Source: Tigriopus japonicus
Taxonomy: Eukaryota; Arthropoda; Copepoda; Harpacticoida; Harpacticidae
Assembly: GCA_010645155.1 (NCBI GenBank)
Contig: JAAGOF010000062.1
Coordinates: 79,509-143,508 of the forward strand
Direction of reading: 5' to 3'
DNA: 64,000 nt
Shown: positions 35,771 to 46,595 of the stretch, piece after piece
Numbering within the stretch: position 1 is the stretch's first letter
How the letters are laid out: each line of letters starts with the position of its first letter
Program-made: the position numbers and the translations under genes
Notes under the pieces: model-generated
What the model saw: the letters and a program-made list of their open reading frames with translations, nothing else
What the model was told of the DNA's origin: nothing
The model's database searches: none

Positions 35771-38395
35771 ATGGATTCAGACGCGACCGACGATCAGCCC
35801 TGCTTGATCAATCTCGAATCCCCCGAGACCGAGACCGAAGACCTACAACCCGAGTCGATTGAAGGCCCTCAGGATGTCCAAGGGGCTAAAGAAGAGAATA
35901 CTGAAACGGTTGAGTCCTTGAGACGCAAAGTCCAGGCTTTGGAGCGGGCATTGGACGAGAGCAAGAGCGAGGTGGCCGTGGCCGAATGTCTCAAGGATTC
36001 GGTCATCCACTTGGAACGGATCAAAAAGTCGCAAGATGAGGAACTTGCCACGCTTCAACAGTTACTCAATGAGGCCCACGATGAGGCCTCATCCAATCGG
36101 ACCCGGTTCGAGCACGAATTGGCCAAGATCCGGGCCGTCAAGAGCCAGTTGGAGCACGAGAACCACGAGTTGAAGATCTCCCTCAAGCTAGGACGGGGTG
36201 GGAGTGTCAGTGCGGCCATGGGACAAGTGGGCGTGGGAGATGGAAGTGTTTTGGATAAGGAGACCATCTCGCAAATCTCGGATGCGACGCGCTCATTCGC
36301 TCGACGCATGAAGAGCAATATCCAGACCGCGGTGATTCGGCCCACGTCGTCCAAACCCGAATTGGATGACAATATGAAGCGGGCTTATGAAGACACGGAG
36401 TTACTCAAATCCATCGTGGTGCCTTTGGAGGAGCAAATCAGTGCTCTCAAGGACAAATTGAGGGAGACTGACACGTTGTTGCGTGAGCAAGAGAATCGAC
36501 AGACCCAAACGCTTTTGGGAGTCGAGGCCTTGGGTCAATGGCTCAATGGTCGGTCCATGGAAGAGGCCATGGCTGGACTGATCGAGAAATCCAATGACCC
36601 CGAGCTGCACGCCACCCGTGATCGTCTCAAAGAGGACCTCTACGTCGGCCTCTTAAGCACACGATATAGTCTATTGAATTCCGAACTGTCCGGACTCCGA
36701 CGCGAACATGCCGAAACCGTGGATCTTCTCTCCAAAGAACGCTCATCCACGAAGAAACTCCGACAGGAGTCAGTGATTAACAGCAGTGACCTCGTTCGAG
36801 TGCAACGCGAACATCTCGGTGAAGTGGCTCGATTGCAGGCGGTGCTCTCTGATGAGCAAAAACGAGAGATAATGAAACCGCAGAGTCCTGCCACCCACGT
36901 CAATGATGATAGCGTAACCACTAACATCATACCGGACGATATTAGTCCAACCGAAACGATCGGTGCCTCTGACATCGATGACAAACCTCCGCCGCTCGAT
37001 ACTTCCAATTCCAATTCGACTTCCAATTCGAGCGTGGACTCGAGTCCCGTGCATGACAATGTCTCCGGCAAGTCGGATGATTCCTTGAATATGGCTCGCA
37101 TCGTGAGCAATGTCGAGTGGGACGATATGCAAAAAGAGCTAAGCAAAGTTCGAGCCTTGCTTGGCGTTGGTGCCGGTGATTCGGTGGTGGGCTCAGACCA
37201 ATATCGAGAGTTGCAGAAAGAATTGATTGAAGTGAAGAAACAAAAAGCCGTGTTGGCCAAGAGTGAGGCCAAACTAAAGCAGGATATCCAAGAAGAGGCG
37301 GCGTTTCGGCGAGAGGCCGAACAAGTGTGGAATGAGCGCTCCGAATTCCATAAGACCGAAACGGAAGCTTTGACCAAGAAGATCCAAGAGTTAGAGGGCT
37401 TGTTGGAGCAAGTTCGATTGAGCTACAACACCACCCACGAGTCCACTCGAAAAGATTTGCTCTCGTTAACCACAGATCGTGAGAAGATTGTTCGGGAACT
37501 GAAGCGATTGCAAGATGAAGTGGATTTACTTGTCGGGAAGCATCATTCACGAGCGGAAGAAATGCAAAATGAGATGATCAACTTGCCAGAGAAGACGGAA
37601 GACATGCACCTGTTGCTCTTAAAGTACGGCGAGGATCTCATCACAACTAAAGTAGCCAAAGAAAGATTAGAAGAGAAACTCCGCAGCGAAACTGCATTCT
37701 TGAAGTCCCAAATTATCGGTGAGCAACAAGCCAAAGAGACCATTGAAGACCAACTGAATGCGGAAAACGACGCTCTCAAGGAAGAATTGAGCAAGTACCA
37801 GAAATACAAGAGCGAACTTGTGCGTGAGCAGCAAAAGCGACGAGAAATCGAGGGAGCTCAAGAGAAGCAGATTCAAAGTCATACCAATCTTCAGGTCCAG
37901 TTGGAGGCCCAATTGAACGAGAAACAGAATCTCGAGAGGCAGCTCATGGAGATGAAGAACAAGATCCGAAATCTCCAGCAAGAGCTCGACAACACGGTGG
38001 CCGTCCAAACAGACTTTGTTCGCTTATCCCAGAGTCTACAAATGGAATTGGAGAAGATTCGCCAATCGGAGAAAGAGGTATGGTCTTGTAAATAGTTATT
38101 ATTGACACAATAGAAAAATGAACTGGACACTGAATTCGTTGGGTGTAATTTTCAGGTCCGCTGGCAACACGAAGACGACGTAGATGCTTGTCAGACTTGC
38201 AAGATCAGCTTGAACGCCACCAAACGAAAGCACCATTGCCGTCATTGCGGCAAAATTTTTTGTTCAGAGTGCGTGCGGAAGAGTGTGCCCTCCGGACCTA
38301 AGCAACGGCTGTGCAAAGTGTGTGATGTGTGCCATACGCTTTTAAATCAAAATTCGGCTCCCTATTTCTCCACTGAGGCGCCCCAAGTCTCTTGA
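35771..38395 (+). CDS. RABEP1: Rabaptin-5-like coiled-coil protein with C-terminal FYVE finger
   Basis: Exon 1 is 35771-38077 and exon 2 is 38156-38395 (donor GAG|GTATGG, acceptor TTTTCAG), giving 848 residues. Long coiled coils cover most of exon 1. Rabaptin-specific blocks are YEDTELLKSIVVPLEEQISA, INLPEKTEDMHLLLLKYGED, ERLEEKLRSETAFLKSQI and the Rab5-binding end VQTDFVRLSQSLQMELEKIR. Exon 2 is a FYVE domain (residues about 770-835): RWQHEDD, CQTC, the PI3P-binding RKHHCRHCG, FCSEC and RLCKVC, with all eight zinc ligands available. Rabaptin is a Rab5 effector in early-endosome fusion, and the FYVE finger should add PI3P binding. The ATG at 35771 was chosen because upstream in-frame codons offer only TTG. 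AATAAA near 38586 is a likely polyA signal. Confidence 0.92.
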
Positions 38396-38700
38396 ACCTC
38401 GAACGATGGCCGATTTTGTGATACCCGTTAGAGTTAATTCGTTTTTCCTCAGTCTCTGTGCCTAGTTATTTTTGTATTCTAGTCGGATCTCTTAAATCAT
38501 GTGCACCTATCCTCCTACTTACGCTGGATAGTGATTGGCTCGTAGATCATACCACCACCACATACCCATTATGTATATCAATCCAAATAAATTGACACCT
38601 CCTCTGAATCATGGACCCCCTTCTTGGCGGGCTTCTTTATCAGGTTTTTAGATACGTCTTTGCCCTTGTTCCAGGTCGGCAACATGAAATATCGTGAACT

Positions 38701-40052
38701 ATGACCAAATCCAATCTATGCCTACCGAAGGTGGCCGTGTTCGGCACGAGCACGGTCAGCCGCATCATTGTAAATGTTCTACAGCAAGAGGTGAGTTGGT
38801 CGATACCAATTCAAGATTTTTTATCTTTTTTTTTTTTGTCAGCTCTACCTCAATATTTGAGAGAATTCTCAATCTTTCAGGGGTTTCAAATCGAAGCAAT
38901 ATGGGGTCAGACGCCAGAAGAGGCAGAGTTCTTGTCTCGGGAATTAAAAATTCCGTACTTTACCTCGCGCGTGGATGATGTACTTCTCCGAAAAGAAGTT
39001 GATCTCATTGTCATTCTGTGCTCCCCTGCTTTGCATTCGCAAATTGCCGTGAAGGCTTTGGGTGAGTGCATGCTCGAAGTGATCATGAGCGATAACTTTT
39101 AATTCGACTTATTCTTGAGGACCGTTGCGTAACATTCATTGCAGGCATTGGCAAACATGTAATTGTGCAATCACCGAGCGGCCTAAATCAAGATGAAACG
39201 CTTAGAATGGTTCAAGCTGCTCAATACTACCCGAAACTATGTTCGTTCCTGAGTAACGGCTTGAGATTCCTGCCCGCTGTGACCAAAATGAAAAGTGCCA
39301 TTCAATCCGGCTTTTTGGGGCCGAAGATCAATTTAGTCGATGTTCGCCTCAACATGGGCAGCATCATTGGGAAGAAGTACTCATGGCTTTGCGATGAAGT
39401 CATGGGTGGTGGGGTGCTCAATGTGTTTGGAGCCCACATCATTGATCTCATTCATTTCCTCACTGAGCAGAGTGTGACTCGAGTCCATGGAACGGTGCGA
39501 ACCTTTACCAAAACCACCAAGTACATCCACGGCATCCGACAAATCAAAAGCGACGATTTTGTCTCATTTCAAATGGAAATGAGTGGCGGAACCTTTGCGT
39601 CCGTCACTCTGAGCTCGCAAGTGTGTGGCTTCGTTCAAGAGTTCCATGTGAGTGGCGACGAAGGGCGTCTGATTGTGCGCAATGGCGATCTCTTTGGCCA
39701 TCAACAAGATACTTCGGATGAGGACATTATCTTGTTCCAAGACGTCGCCGAATCCCCCTCTGGGCTAGAAGACCCACTTCTGCCTCCCATTTACCTGAAT
39801 GGCCTCTCAACCATGTTTTCGAGCTTGGCTGACCTGTTTCGTGCGACCGCGGCAGTCGACGACTCCAACAATGCAAAAATCGGATCGCCGTCAAGCGATT
39901 CCAAGGCAAAATTTGCCACGTTCAATGATGCCCAGCACATCCAAGCTGTGATCGAGGCCATTCGAACCTCGTCCAAAGAACGATGCTGGACAAAGGTGAC
40001 TGAAAAATCCGAGGAAGAGATCCTAATGATGTTGTCCGAGAATACTTTTTAA
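38701..40052 (+). CDS. GFOD: GFOD-type oxidoreductase
   Basis: Exons 38701-38790, 38881-39061 and 39145-40052 (introns 90 and 83 bp, donors GAG|GTGAGT and G|GTGAGT) give 392 residues. It matches glucose-fructose oxidoreductase domain-containing proteins 1/2: Rossmann start VAVFGTSTVSRIIVNVL, GFQIEAIWGQTPEEAE, YYPKLCSFLSNGLRFLPA, SIIGKKYSWLCDEVMGGG, HGIRQIKSDDFVSFQME. The NAD(P)-binding fold is conserved, but enzymatic activity of animal GFODs is doubtful and roles in extracellular matrix or development are reported (family knowledge). No signal peptide is obvious. The start at 38701 puts the Rossmann strand about 10 residues in. It follows the rabaptin gene by about 300 bp on the same strand. 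Confidence 0.93.
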
Positions 40053-40674
40053 GCCCTATAACCTACCTCTTCTTGATTCGACCGTTGCAAAACCTCTACC
40101 ACAAGAACTTTATTAGTAACTATATTACCACCACCTCCTTCTCCTTTTTCCTCTTGCTCGGTGAATCGTCTCTCTTCTTTCCTGGACCTCGTTCTTCGTC
40201 TCTAGCCTCATTTTCTCACGTGGGCACTGTGTATGGTCTTTCTATTACACCCAGCATGTTGTTCTAACCACCTTGGTAGCAATGTGACCCTATCAACACC
40301 CGGTAATTCACGCTTCTAAGCCTTGAATCTGTACGCAGATACGCTTTGATCTCTCTCTATCTGTCGAATTTTGGTGTAGCTCGTTGTCTTTCTTTGTCAG
40401 TCACTGTTTGTTTGTTTCTTTCTTTCTTACCACCTATCTATCAATCAAGTCACCATATTCATCTTTTCAGCACTCTGACTTTTCTTTCAGGTGATCACTG
40501 ATGATTGGTGGAAGTAATCCGTCTTTTTGACACAATGGTCTGGGTGCACCATGTAAAATCACCAATCTATCTCAGAATAGTTGGAGAAAAGCAAATATAA
40601 CTCTATTTATGACGCGATCAAACCAATTCAATGAGGTGACTTCTTGTCTTAATCGTTTTTGATGGATTGCAAAT
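40053..40674. other. Convergent 3' intergenic region
   Basis: About 620 bp between the converging GFOD and Staufen-like genes. It is pyrimidine-rich with TTTC runs (40390-40430). No gene is supported. Confidence 0.5.
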
Positions 40675-42610
40675 CTAAAACAGTTCACCTCGAATCAAAT
40701 TCCACGCCTCGGTTGCGACCTGCGTTTTGGCCGTTTTCTTCAGCGGTGCCGTCGCAAAGTATTCTTTGTCCTTGAAACCAAGTCTGAAGGTGAATTCTAG
40801 TTTGCGAAACAGTTTCCCGTTCTTCTCCCAGGTTTTGACCAAATTTTCCGAAACGCACTCAAATACTGGATCAGGCAGTTTGGCTAAGGAAAGATCCAAC
40901 GATTGAGTTTGACATTCATGGCTCCTGGACACGACTAAAATGAGGAAAAAAAGAATACTTACCCCTCCTGGCATACTCGTAGAGAGCGCAAATTGGATTA
41001 GCGACTTGGACGATTTCATAAACGCGTTTTCCCGAGGGAGGGTCCTCTTTCTTTGATTTTGCTGGACTAGAAGGAATCACGGGACCAATCAATGGTGCTG
41101 GACTGGACTCGACTGAATTCGGGCAGGGTTTTTTGATGGCGTCGCCATTTTCGAGGGTTGTCTGGGGTTTCCGTTTCTTTGGTTTCTTCTTGGTCTTCTG
41201 ATGTGGTGCCTTCCATTCGGCCGGTAGTTTTCTCAAAATCTCGACCGCAGCCAAGGATTTGGCCATTTTTTTAGCACCAGCCGTGCCCGTGGCAGAGAAC
41301 TCGCCAAGTGTGCACTTGAGCGTGAAAATCTTTTGATGAGCTGGTCCACTTTCATTCACGGTCTCCCAAACCGGCGCAATATCGCGGCACATAGAAATTC
41401 GATTGAGTTCGGTAGTGGCATCCGTGGGTGCCACGGGTTCGCTGACACTATTGGTTATCTCCCCCGATTCCGAGCTCGACGGAGTCGTGGCGGAATTCAG
41501 GGCTTGTTGTTGCAACACATCCTTCATATCGGGTAAAGCCTGAATAACGGGCAAGGCTTGTCGTGAGGCATTATGTTTGGCCAATTGCGGCATATCAGCT
41601 TGGCCGTAAAACTCCATGCCAGCAATTTCTAGCTTAACTCGGTAATTACCCCGCATGTCGTCTTTGCTCCACATCTTCATGGCGGAGTTGTACACGAAAT
41701 TTGCCGGTTCCAGGAACACAAACTCCATCTTGAGACCTTTTCGACTAGCTAACACGTTCAGATCCGAGGTGGGAGTGGCATTTTCGGGACGGATCTTCAT
41801 GGTACTCTTCTGTCGATAATGGGTGTTGGTCACCGCTTGCAGTGCCGCATTATGTTTCGCGTCCAGAGCACTCGTACCCGTCCCTTCGTACGTTTCCGTG
41901 CCCAACGATAAGGTGACTTTATACTTGCCCTCATAGGCGGTTTCATTGAACATAGCCTCAATGCAATTATGTTGTGCCAACATTTGAATTCTTTTCAACG
42001 CCCCGTGGGGGTCATCCGCATCCACGGGCATGACAGCACTAGGATTTTCTTGTGTCCCCGCCGAAACAAAAGTTTTGACGGGAAATTTCGGGGGAGGCGG
42101 GGGATGAGGTAAACGGGTCGTTCCACGCCAACCCGTCGGTAAATGGTATCGGGGACCACCTGCGGGGATTTGGGGTTCAGTCCCGCCGGTTCCCGGGGGT
42201 CGTATTGAAGGAGGTCTAGCTCGCGGAGCTACAGATCGGATCGGATGACCCGGCGGAGGAATGGCCGCGCCAAAGCCATGGACACCACTGGACAAATCGC
42301 TCGAAAAGGCCGGTTGAAAGCCCCCGGGATGAGTTTCACCCGGTGGAGCGACTTGACCCGATGAGGCATAGCCCGAGTAGGCGTGGCTCGGGTAGTTTTG
42401 GGCCGAATGACTCGTCCACTGCTGATTCGAATAGACCGATGGATTCGGGTAAGCGGTGGAATAATGGGTTTGGCTAGCGGGAATGGGGGCGGGCAAACTC
42501 GGGGTCTGAGGGGTGGCATGACGGTTGCCATAGGTTTGGGGCCAACCCGTTGGACCGCCAGAGGCCGAGGCCGAGGAAGAGGAGGAGGAGGTGGGGTACT
42601 GATGATGCAT
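40675..42610 (-). CDS. stau: Staufen-like double-stranded-RNA-binding protein
   Basis: Exon 1 is 42610-40963 and exon 2 is 40883-40675, with a 79-bp intron (GGG|GTAAGT ... TTCCTTAG), giving 618 residues. A Pro/Gly/Tyr/Ser-rich N-terminus (1-190) precedes four dsRNA-binding domains: about 200-266 (GKYKVTLSLGTETYEGTG), 281-358 (with the long insert seen in Staufen dsRBD2), 400-463 (ESGPAHQKIFTLKCTLGEF, closest to the RNA-binding consensus with AKKMAKSLAA) and 538-612 (NPICALYEYARR ... VATEAWNLI). A Lys-rich linker (470-482) may act as a nuclear or ribosome-binding signal. Staufen localises mRNAs and acts in mRNA decay. Orthology is likely, but other multi-dsRBD proteins were not excluded. Confidence 0.82.
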
Positions 42611-43293
42611 CGTGATTTAGGAGCGATATTGGAGTGGCATGCCAGTCATGAAATTTAGAGGTAGGTTTAATGAATGTTGGGCTCGATTGGGAGCCCACAA
42701 GGAAACGAATCAATGGCCAATCCTTCAATCAATGTCTATGTCGATGATGAGTCTCGGCCACTTCATTCAATGGGGCTTGTGATCGAGTGGGTTGTTCTCT
42801 TTGGAGGAGGATGTGCCAATGACACGAGTGAGGGCAAAGGAGGGCTCTGAATAGTTAGCCAGCTAGTCCGGGGACACTTCACTCCATTCGGATCAATTGT
42901 CAAAAGGCTCTCTGATGAATTGTTGTGCACGCATACACACGGAAAATCGAACAACGAGCAGGTTTGCGTGAATTGAGAGAACATCCATGGCCAGAATCGG
43001 ACAGTGTCACTTGAAGTGGCATCAACGCTGGTATCCCAAGGAGAAATCCCAAGGAGTCAAACGCTTTTTCCGACACACGAATTTATTTCTCGAGTATCAA
43101 ATAGATCATAAAGAGAATAAAGACAGAAGAAAGGGAAAGCGAGATCAACTTCGAAGGCAATATGGATTTTTTTAGCTAGTAATTTTTTGTTCTACCGGGA
43201 ATTTGTTTTGGACATTTTCCAATGAACGATTTTCAAGAAAACCAACATTCGCTTCACCTAGATGGCTCTTACATGATTTAGCATGCCCTCAAC
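42611..43293. other. Upstream region of the Staufen-like gene
   Basis: No gene is supported. It should contain the promoter and 5' UTR of the minus-strand gene. Confidence 0.45.
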
Positions 43294-44031
43294 CAAGAAG
43301 CACGGAAATCATGGAGTGGGAGGCTAGCAATGAGAATTATGATTTCCAGCAGAAACGAACCATTTGCGTTCTTCTGCAAATGAGACCTGGCTTGTATTGA
43401 GAAGAAAACGTATTTCAAATTTCAGCCCAATCGAATGCCGGAGTGAAAAGTTATGCCTTCTCAAACTTATGTACTGACGAGAGCATAGAATGAATGAACT
43501 CGCCCTTTTGTGGTAAAACGATTACCACAAAAGGGCTAGTTCATTCATTCTCGGTAGGATTTGCACTGAACTTTGAGTGAGCATAACTTTTGTCTCCGAC
43601 GTTCGATTGAGCTGAAAATTAAAATACGTATTCTTGTCAACATATGCAAGGTCTCATTTGCAGAAGAACGTAATGGATGAGTGTAATCGAACGAATTCAG
43701 CTGGAGATTCTGGGGCCAAAATGGCTAGGGATGTGTTAGAGTCAAGACTCACCCTCCATAAAGCTTAGTAAACTCCTTAAAAATAAAAAATTAAAATTCG
43801 TGAGCCCAATTCATTTTCTTCATTTTGACAATCAATTGAAATAAGAATTTTTCCTCACGTAGCAAACTGAAACTAAGAAATGTCCGAACCTAGTTCTGAC
43901 CCATCCCTAGCCATTTTGGCCCCAGAATCCCCAGCTGAATTCGTTCGATTACACTCATCCATTGAATTGCTCTTACTGGAAATCATTAATCTCATTGATG
44001 GCCTCCCACTCCATGATTCCAGTGCTTCTTG
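43294..44031. mobile_element. Fold-back palindromic element, copy 2, with nested insertion
   Basis: The ends are CAAGAAGCACGGAAATCATG and, inverted, CAAGAAGCACTGGAATCATG. The 7-bp direct repeat CCTCAAC flanks it (43287-43293 and 44032-44038). Arms of about 220 bp meet at a palindrome near 43490-43555 (CCCTTTTGTGGTAA and complement). It is homologous to 25960-26666. A 284-288-bp element is inserted in the right arm. Confidence 0.82.
43674..43961. mobile_element. Nested inverted-repeat MITE
   Basis: The ends GGATGAGTGTAATCGAACGA and its complement continue for about 60 bp per arm. Fold-back copy 1 lacks this insert and reads straight across (ACGTAATTGAATT), so the insertion apparently duplicated only AT. 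A diverged relative lies at 52970-53260. Confidence 0.78.
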
Positions 44032-44392
44032 CCTCAACACATCCTATTTGGGTGTCCTCTCTTCTTCTCAAAATGAACACTCGCCATTAGATCACATTTC
44101 TTAGTCGCATTTCCTTTTTAAGGAAGCAAAGTAGAGCTTCAATCAAAGAAAGAAATGACAATCAGCGCCATCTTGAGGTAGAAACGGTTGTGGAGGCTTC
44201 TGCTATGTCTTTTGCCTTAATTTGTGATTACTCAGCATGGCTTTTTGATTTTTGAACACAATAATATCGTAACTGAGCTCCAAGAGACTCGAAATATGAA
44301 GAGAAATTCACTTCAAGATGAAAGCTGCAATTTTGGTAACATGTTTAAGTTGAGGGTAGGTCTGAAATCAATAATACTTGCCCCTGGTTGCA

Positions 44393-44598
44393 AGGTGGGC
44401 ATTTTTCGACATTGAGAGAATTTTGTACACCCTAGTGTCCAAAGGTGTCCAAAAATACCCAAAAGATGTCCAAAAATACCCAACAGGTGTCTAAAACTAC
44501 CCAAAAAGGTGTCCATAAGTGTCCAAAAGTCCAACAACCATAAAATAAAATTGTGCAAATAAGACAAAAAAAGCCACTTGCACTGCATAACTAATGGC
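44393..44598 (+). repeat. GGTGGGCATTT / GTGTCC-minisatellite repeat, copy a
   Basis: It begins GGTGGGCATTTTTCGAC and contains tandem units of about 21 bp, GTGTCCAAAAATACCCAA. It ends in GCCACTTGCACTGCATAACT, shared with copy d (58292-58515). Other copies are b (45327-45440) and c (51595-51831, inverted). Confidence 0.75.
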
Positions 44599-44604
44599 TG
44601 TGAT

Positions 44605-44738
44605 TACCTTATCATTTTACGGACTTGCTGCCGTCTCTGAGCCGTCTCTGAGCCGTTAGCAGAGTAGGCTTGCCAAAATACCTCAGTTTTCAAGGGTCAG
44701 ATTTTCGAAAAATGTTGCATTTATGGACAATGGCATGA
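44605..44738 (-). repeat. Dispersed repeat family, copy 2 (partial)
   Basis: Inverted match to about 7880-7995: GTCCGTAAAATGATA and TTCGAAAAATGTTGCAT are shared in opposite orientation. GAGCCGTCTCT is duplicated locally. Confidence 0.55.
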
Positions 44739-44739
44739 T

Positions 44740-45321
44740 TAGTGATGGACCGAAAGCGCTTTCGGCCGAAATTTCGGTTTCGGTTTCGGTTATGCCTACC
44801 GAAACCGAAAGCAGACATGCACTGTAAGGAATTATATTTGACAGCAAAATTGAAGAAAATTTTGGTCCAAAAACTTCTGAAACTTAGATTTTCCAAATGA
44901 TTTAATTTGCGATTACCTAACATTGAACACATGAGCAATTTAGATTTTAAAAGTTAATTTTGAATTCATATAATTATATATATATTTTTTATAATGTTTA
45001 TTGCGAGAATGCACACAACCATCTCATTGGATACAATATTTTACAATATTTAGTCATGGGGCCCATTCGGGGTATTTAGGAGGCGCCATTCGAGGCGACG
45101 TATCCATCCACTAGACCTTTGGAAGGGGGAGGAGACCTGGGATCGAACCCATGAACCCGAGCATGGCTCGGTCGCGCGTTAACCAACTGTGCTAAACCAT
45201 CTCCTCTATATTTCCCCTATATATAATTATATAGTCAGCTGCTTTCGGTTTCGGTTTCGGTTAAGCCCCCTTTCGGCCGAAACTTTCGGTTTCGGTTAAG
45301 AGCCCTTTCGGTCCATCACTA
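44740..45321. mobile_element. Inverted-repeat element with TAGTGATGGACCGAAAG ends
   Basis: Both ends start TAGTGATGGACCGAAAG. The subterminal DNA is rich in GGTTTC/CCGAAA hexamer repeats. A SINE (44981-45220) has split it, and without that it is about 330 bp. The 8-bp flanks GGCATGAT and GGTATCAG match at 5 of 8 positions, so a decayed hAT-type target duplication is possible but weak. Confidence 0.6.
44981..45220 (-). mobile_element. tRNA-derived SINE, copy 2
   Basis: A perfect 13-bp target duplication ATATAATTATATA flanks it (44968-44980 and 45221-45233). On the minus strand the head GGAGATGGTTTAGCACAG contains A box TAGCACAGTTGG and, about 45 bp on, B box GGTTCGATCCC. GGTCTCC nearly pairs with the 5' GGAGATG as an acceptor stem would. 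The body and tail CTCGCAATAAACATTAT match SINE copy 1. Confidence 0.85.
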
Positions 45322-45326
45322 GGTAT

Positions 45327-45440
45327 CAGGGTGGGCATTTGATTTTTGGACATTTTGTCCACCCCTGTCCAAAAGGTGTCCAAAAGTGTCCAAAAATAAG
45401 GGTGTCCAAAAATAAGAGTGTCCAAAAGTGTCCAAAAATA
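45327..45440 (+). repeat. GTGTCC-minisatellite repeat, copy b
   Basis: It starts CAGGGTGGGCATTTG and carries about six GTGTCCAAAA units. Homology to the far end of the other copies is not evident. Confidence 0.6.
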
Positions 45441-46595
45441 ATAATTCGAAAAATAATGGTTAAAAACATTCTTAGAATAACATTCTTCAAACTTTCTATC
45501 CAAAATAAACGTCACTTGACAAAATCTAAGCAAGAATAAGTCTATTCAGCATAAATAAACTTACACTTGATACATTAAATGAGCCAATTACTTATGGCCA
45601 AACTGGACTTTTGAACCTTCCACTCTTCTCATTTGACCACCGAGCGTCGTCCAAAATGTGGGAAAGAACGATCGACTGAAGAAATGAACGAACGAACGAA
45701 CGAATGTGAGACTGGGACTTGTAATAACACGCTCACACCACACTTCATGTTAAACATAGTATGCGAGTACATTTTAAAGCTAATTATGTCTTGATTAGTA
45801 ACAAGAGAAGGTTACTTAGTATTTTGATTTATATTCCAAAGTTCATCATGTTGCAAGTGTTTCCCATCCAAGAGGCAAGAAGTCTTTTGAACTGACTGTC
45901 CAAAAAAATGTTACCTATAATAAAGCACACTCAACTGATATCAGATTGCAACGTGGGTATTAAAATGCTTTTGCCAAAGAATTTGAGCAGTGTTGATTTA
46001 CTATTAAAAAAAGACAAGACTCTTATTTACAGATGAGGAAATAATATGTAAATCTTGAAATATTTTGAACAGTTACGCACATCTCATTATACTGTATAAA
46101 AAACATGCAAATTGTTCTTACGTTATACAAATGTATATTAGGGTAGGTCGAATTGGCATTTTTTTGAGATATTTTTTCAGGTAATGTGACATTTGTTGCA
46201 TTAAGTTCTCAGAAAGGTCTGCAGTCAAATAGTTTTTCAAAAAAGTTACGTTTAGCCTTGCCTGTTTAGCTTTTCAGTTTATGTAGTAACGTCATTTTGT
46301 CAATTTTGAGTGCTAAGCGGTACTAATATCGCGCAAACATACGTACAATCATACCTTTCAGAACATATTAACATTTGAAAAGCCATTTCCCCCCGGATTA
46401 AGCATTATTTCCCTGTTTATAGATGCTTCCAAATCCAAAATAAAATTCGCACAAGAATTGCCGATCATGGGTTTTAATCTATACTATGGGATCACATGAA
46501 CTAATGAAATATTTATGAAAACTTCACAAAACGCAAGCTCTACATTATTTTGACAAAACCAGTAACAAAATAGTGTCTACAAACTCGCATTCGAA

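Noticed and set aside
35227..35862. Open frames upstream of and overlapping the rabaptin start
   Set aside because: They come from microsatellite DNA or out-of-frame coding sequence; the rabaptin frame has a good ATG at 35771.
40935..40962. A 28-bp intron (GTAAGT ... TTTTAG) in the Staufen-like gene
   Set aside because: It keeps phase, but the same donor with a later acceptor (TTCCTTAG, at 40884) gives a normal 79-bp intron and a cleaner fourth dsRNA-binding domain.
43880..44104. 74-codon plus-strand frame starting MSEPSSDPSLA
   Set aside because: It spans the arm of the nested MITE and the arm of the fold-back element, so it is a chance frame in repeats.
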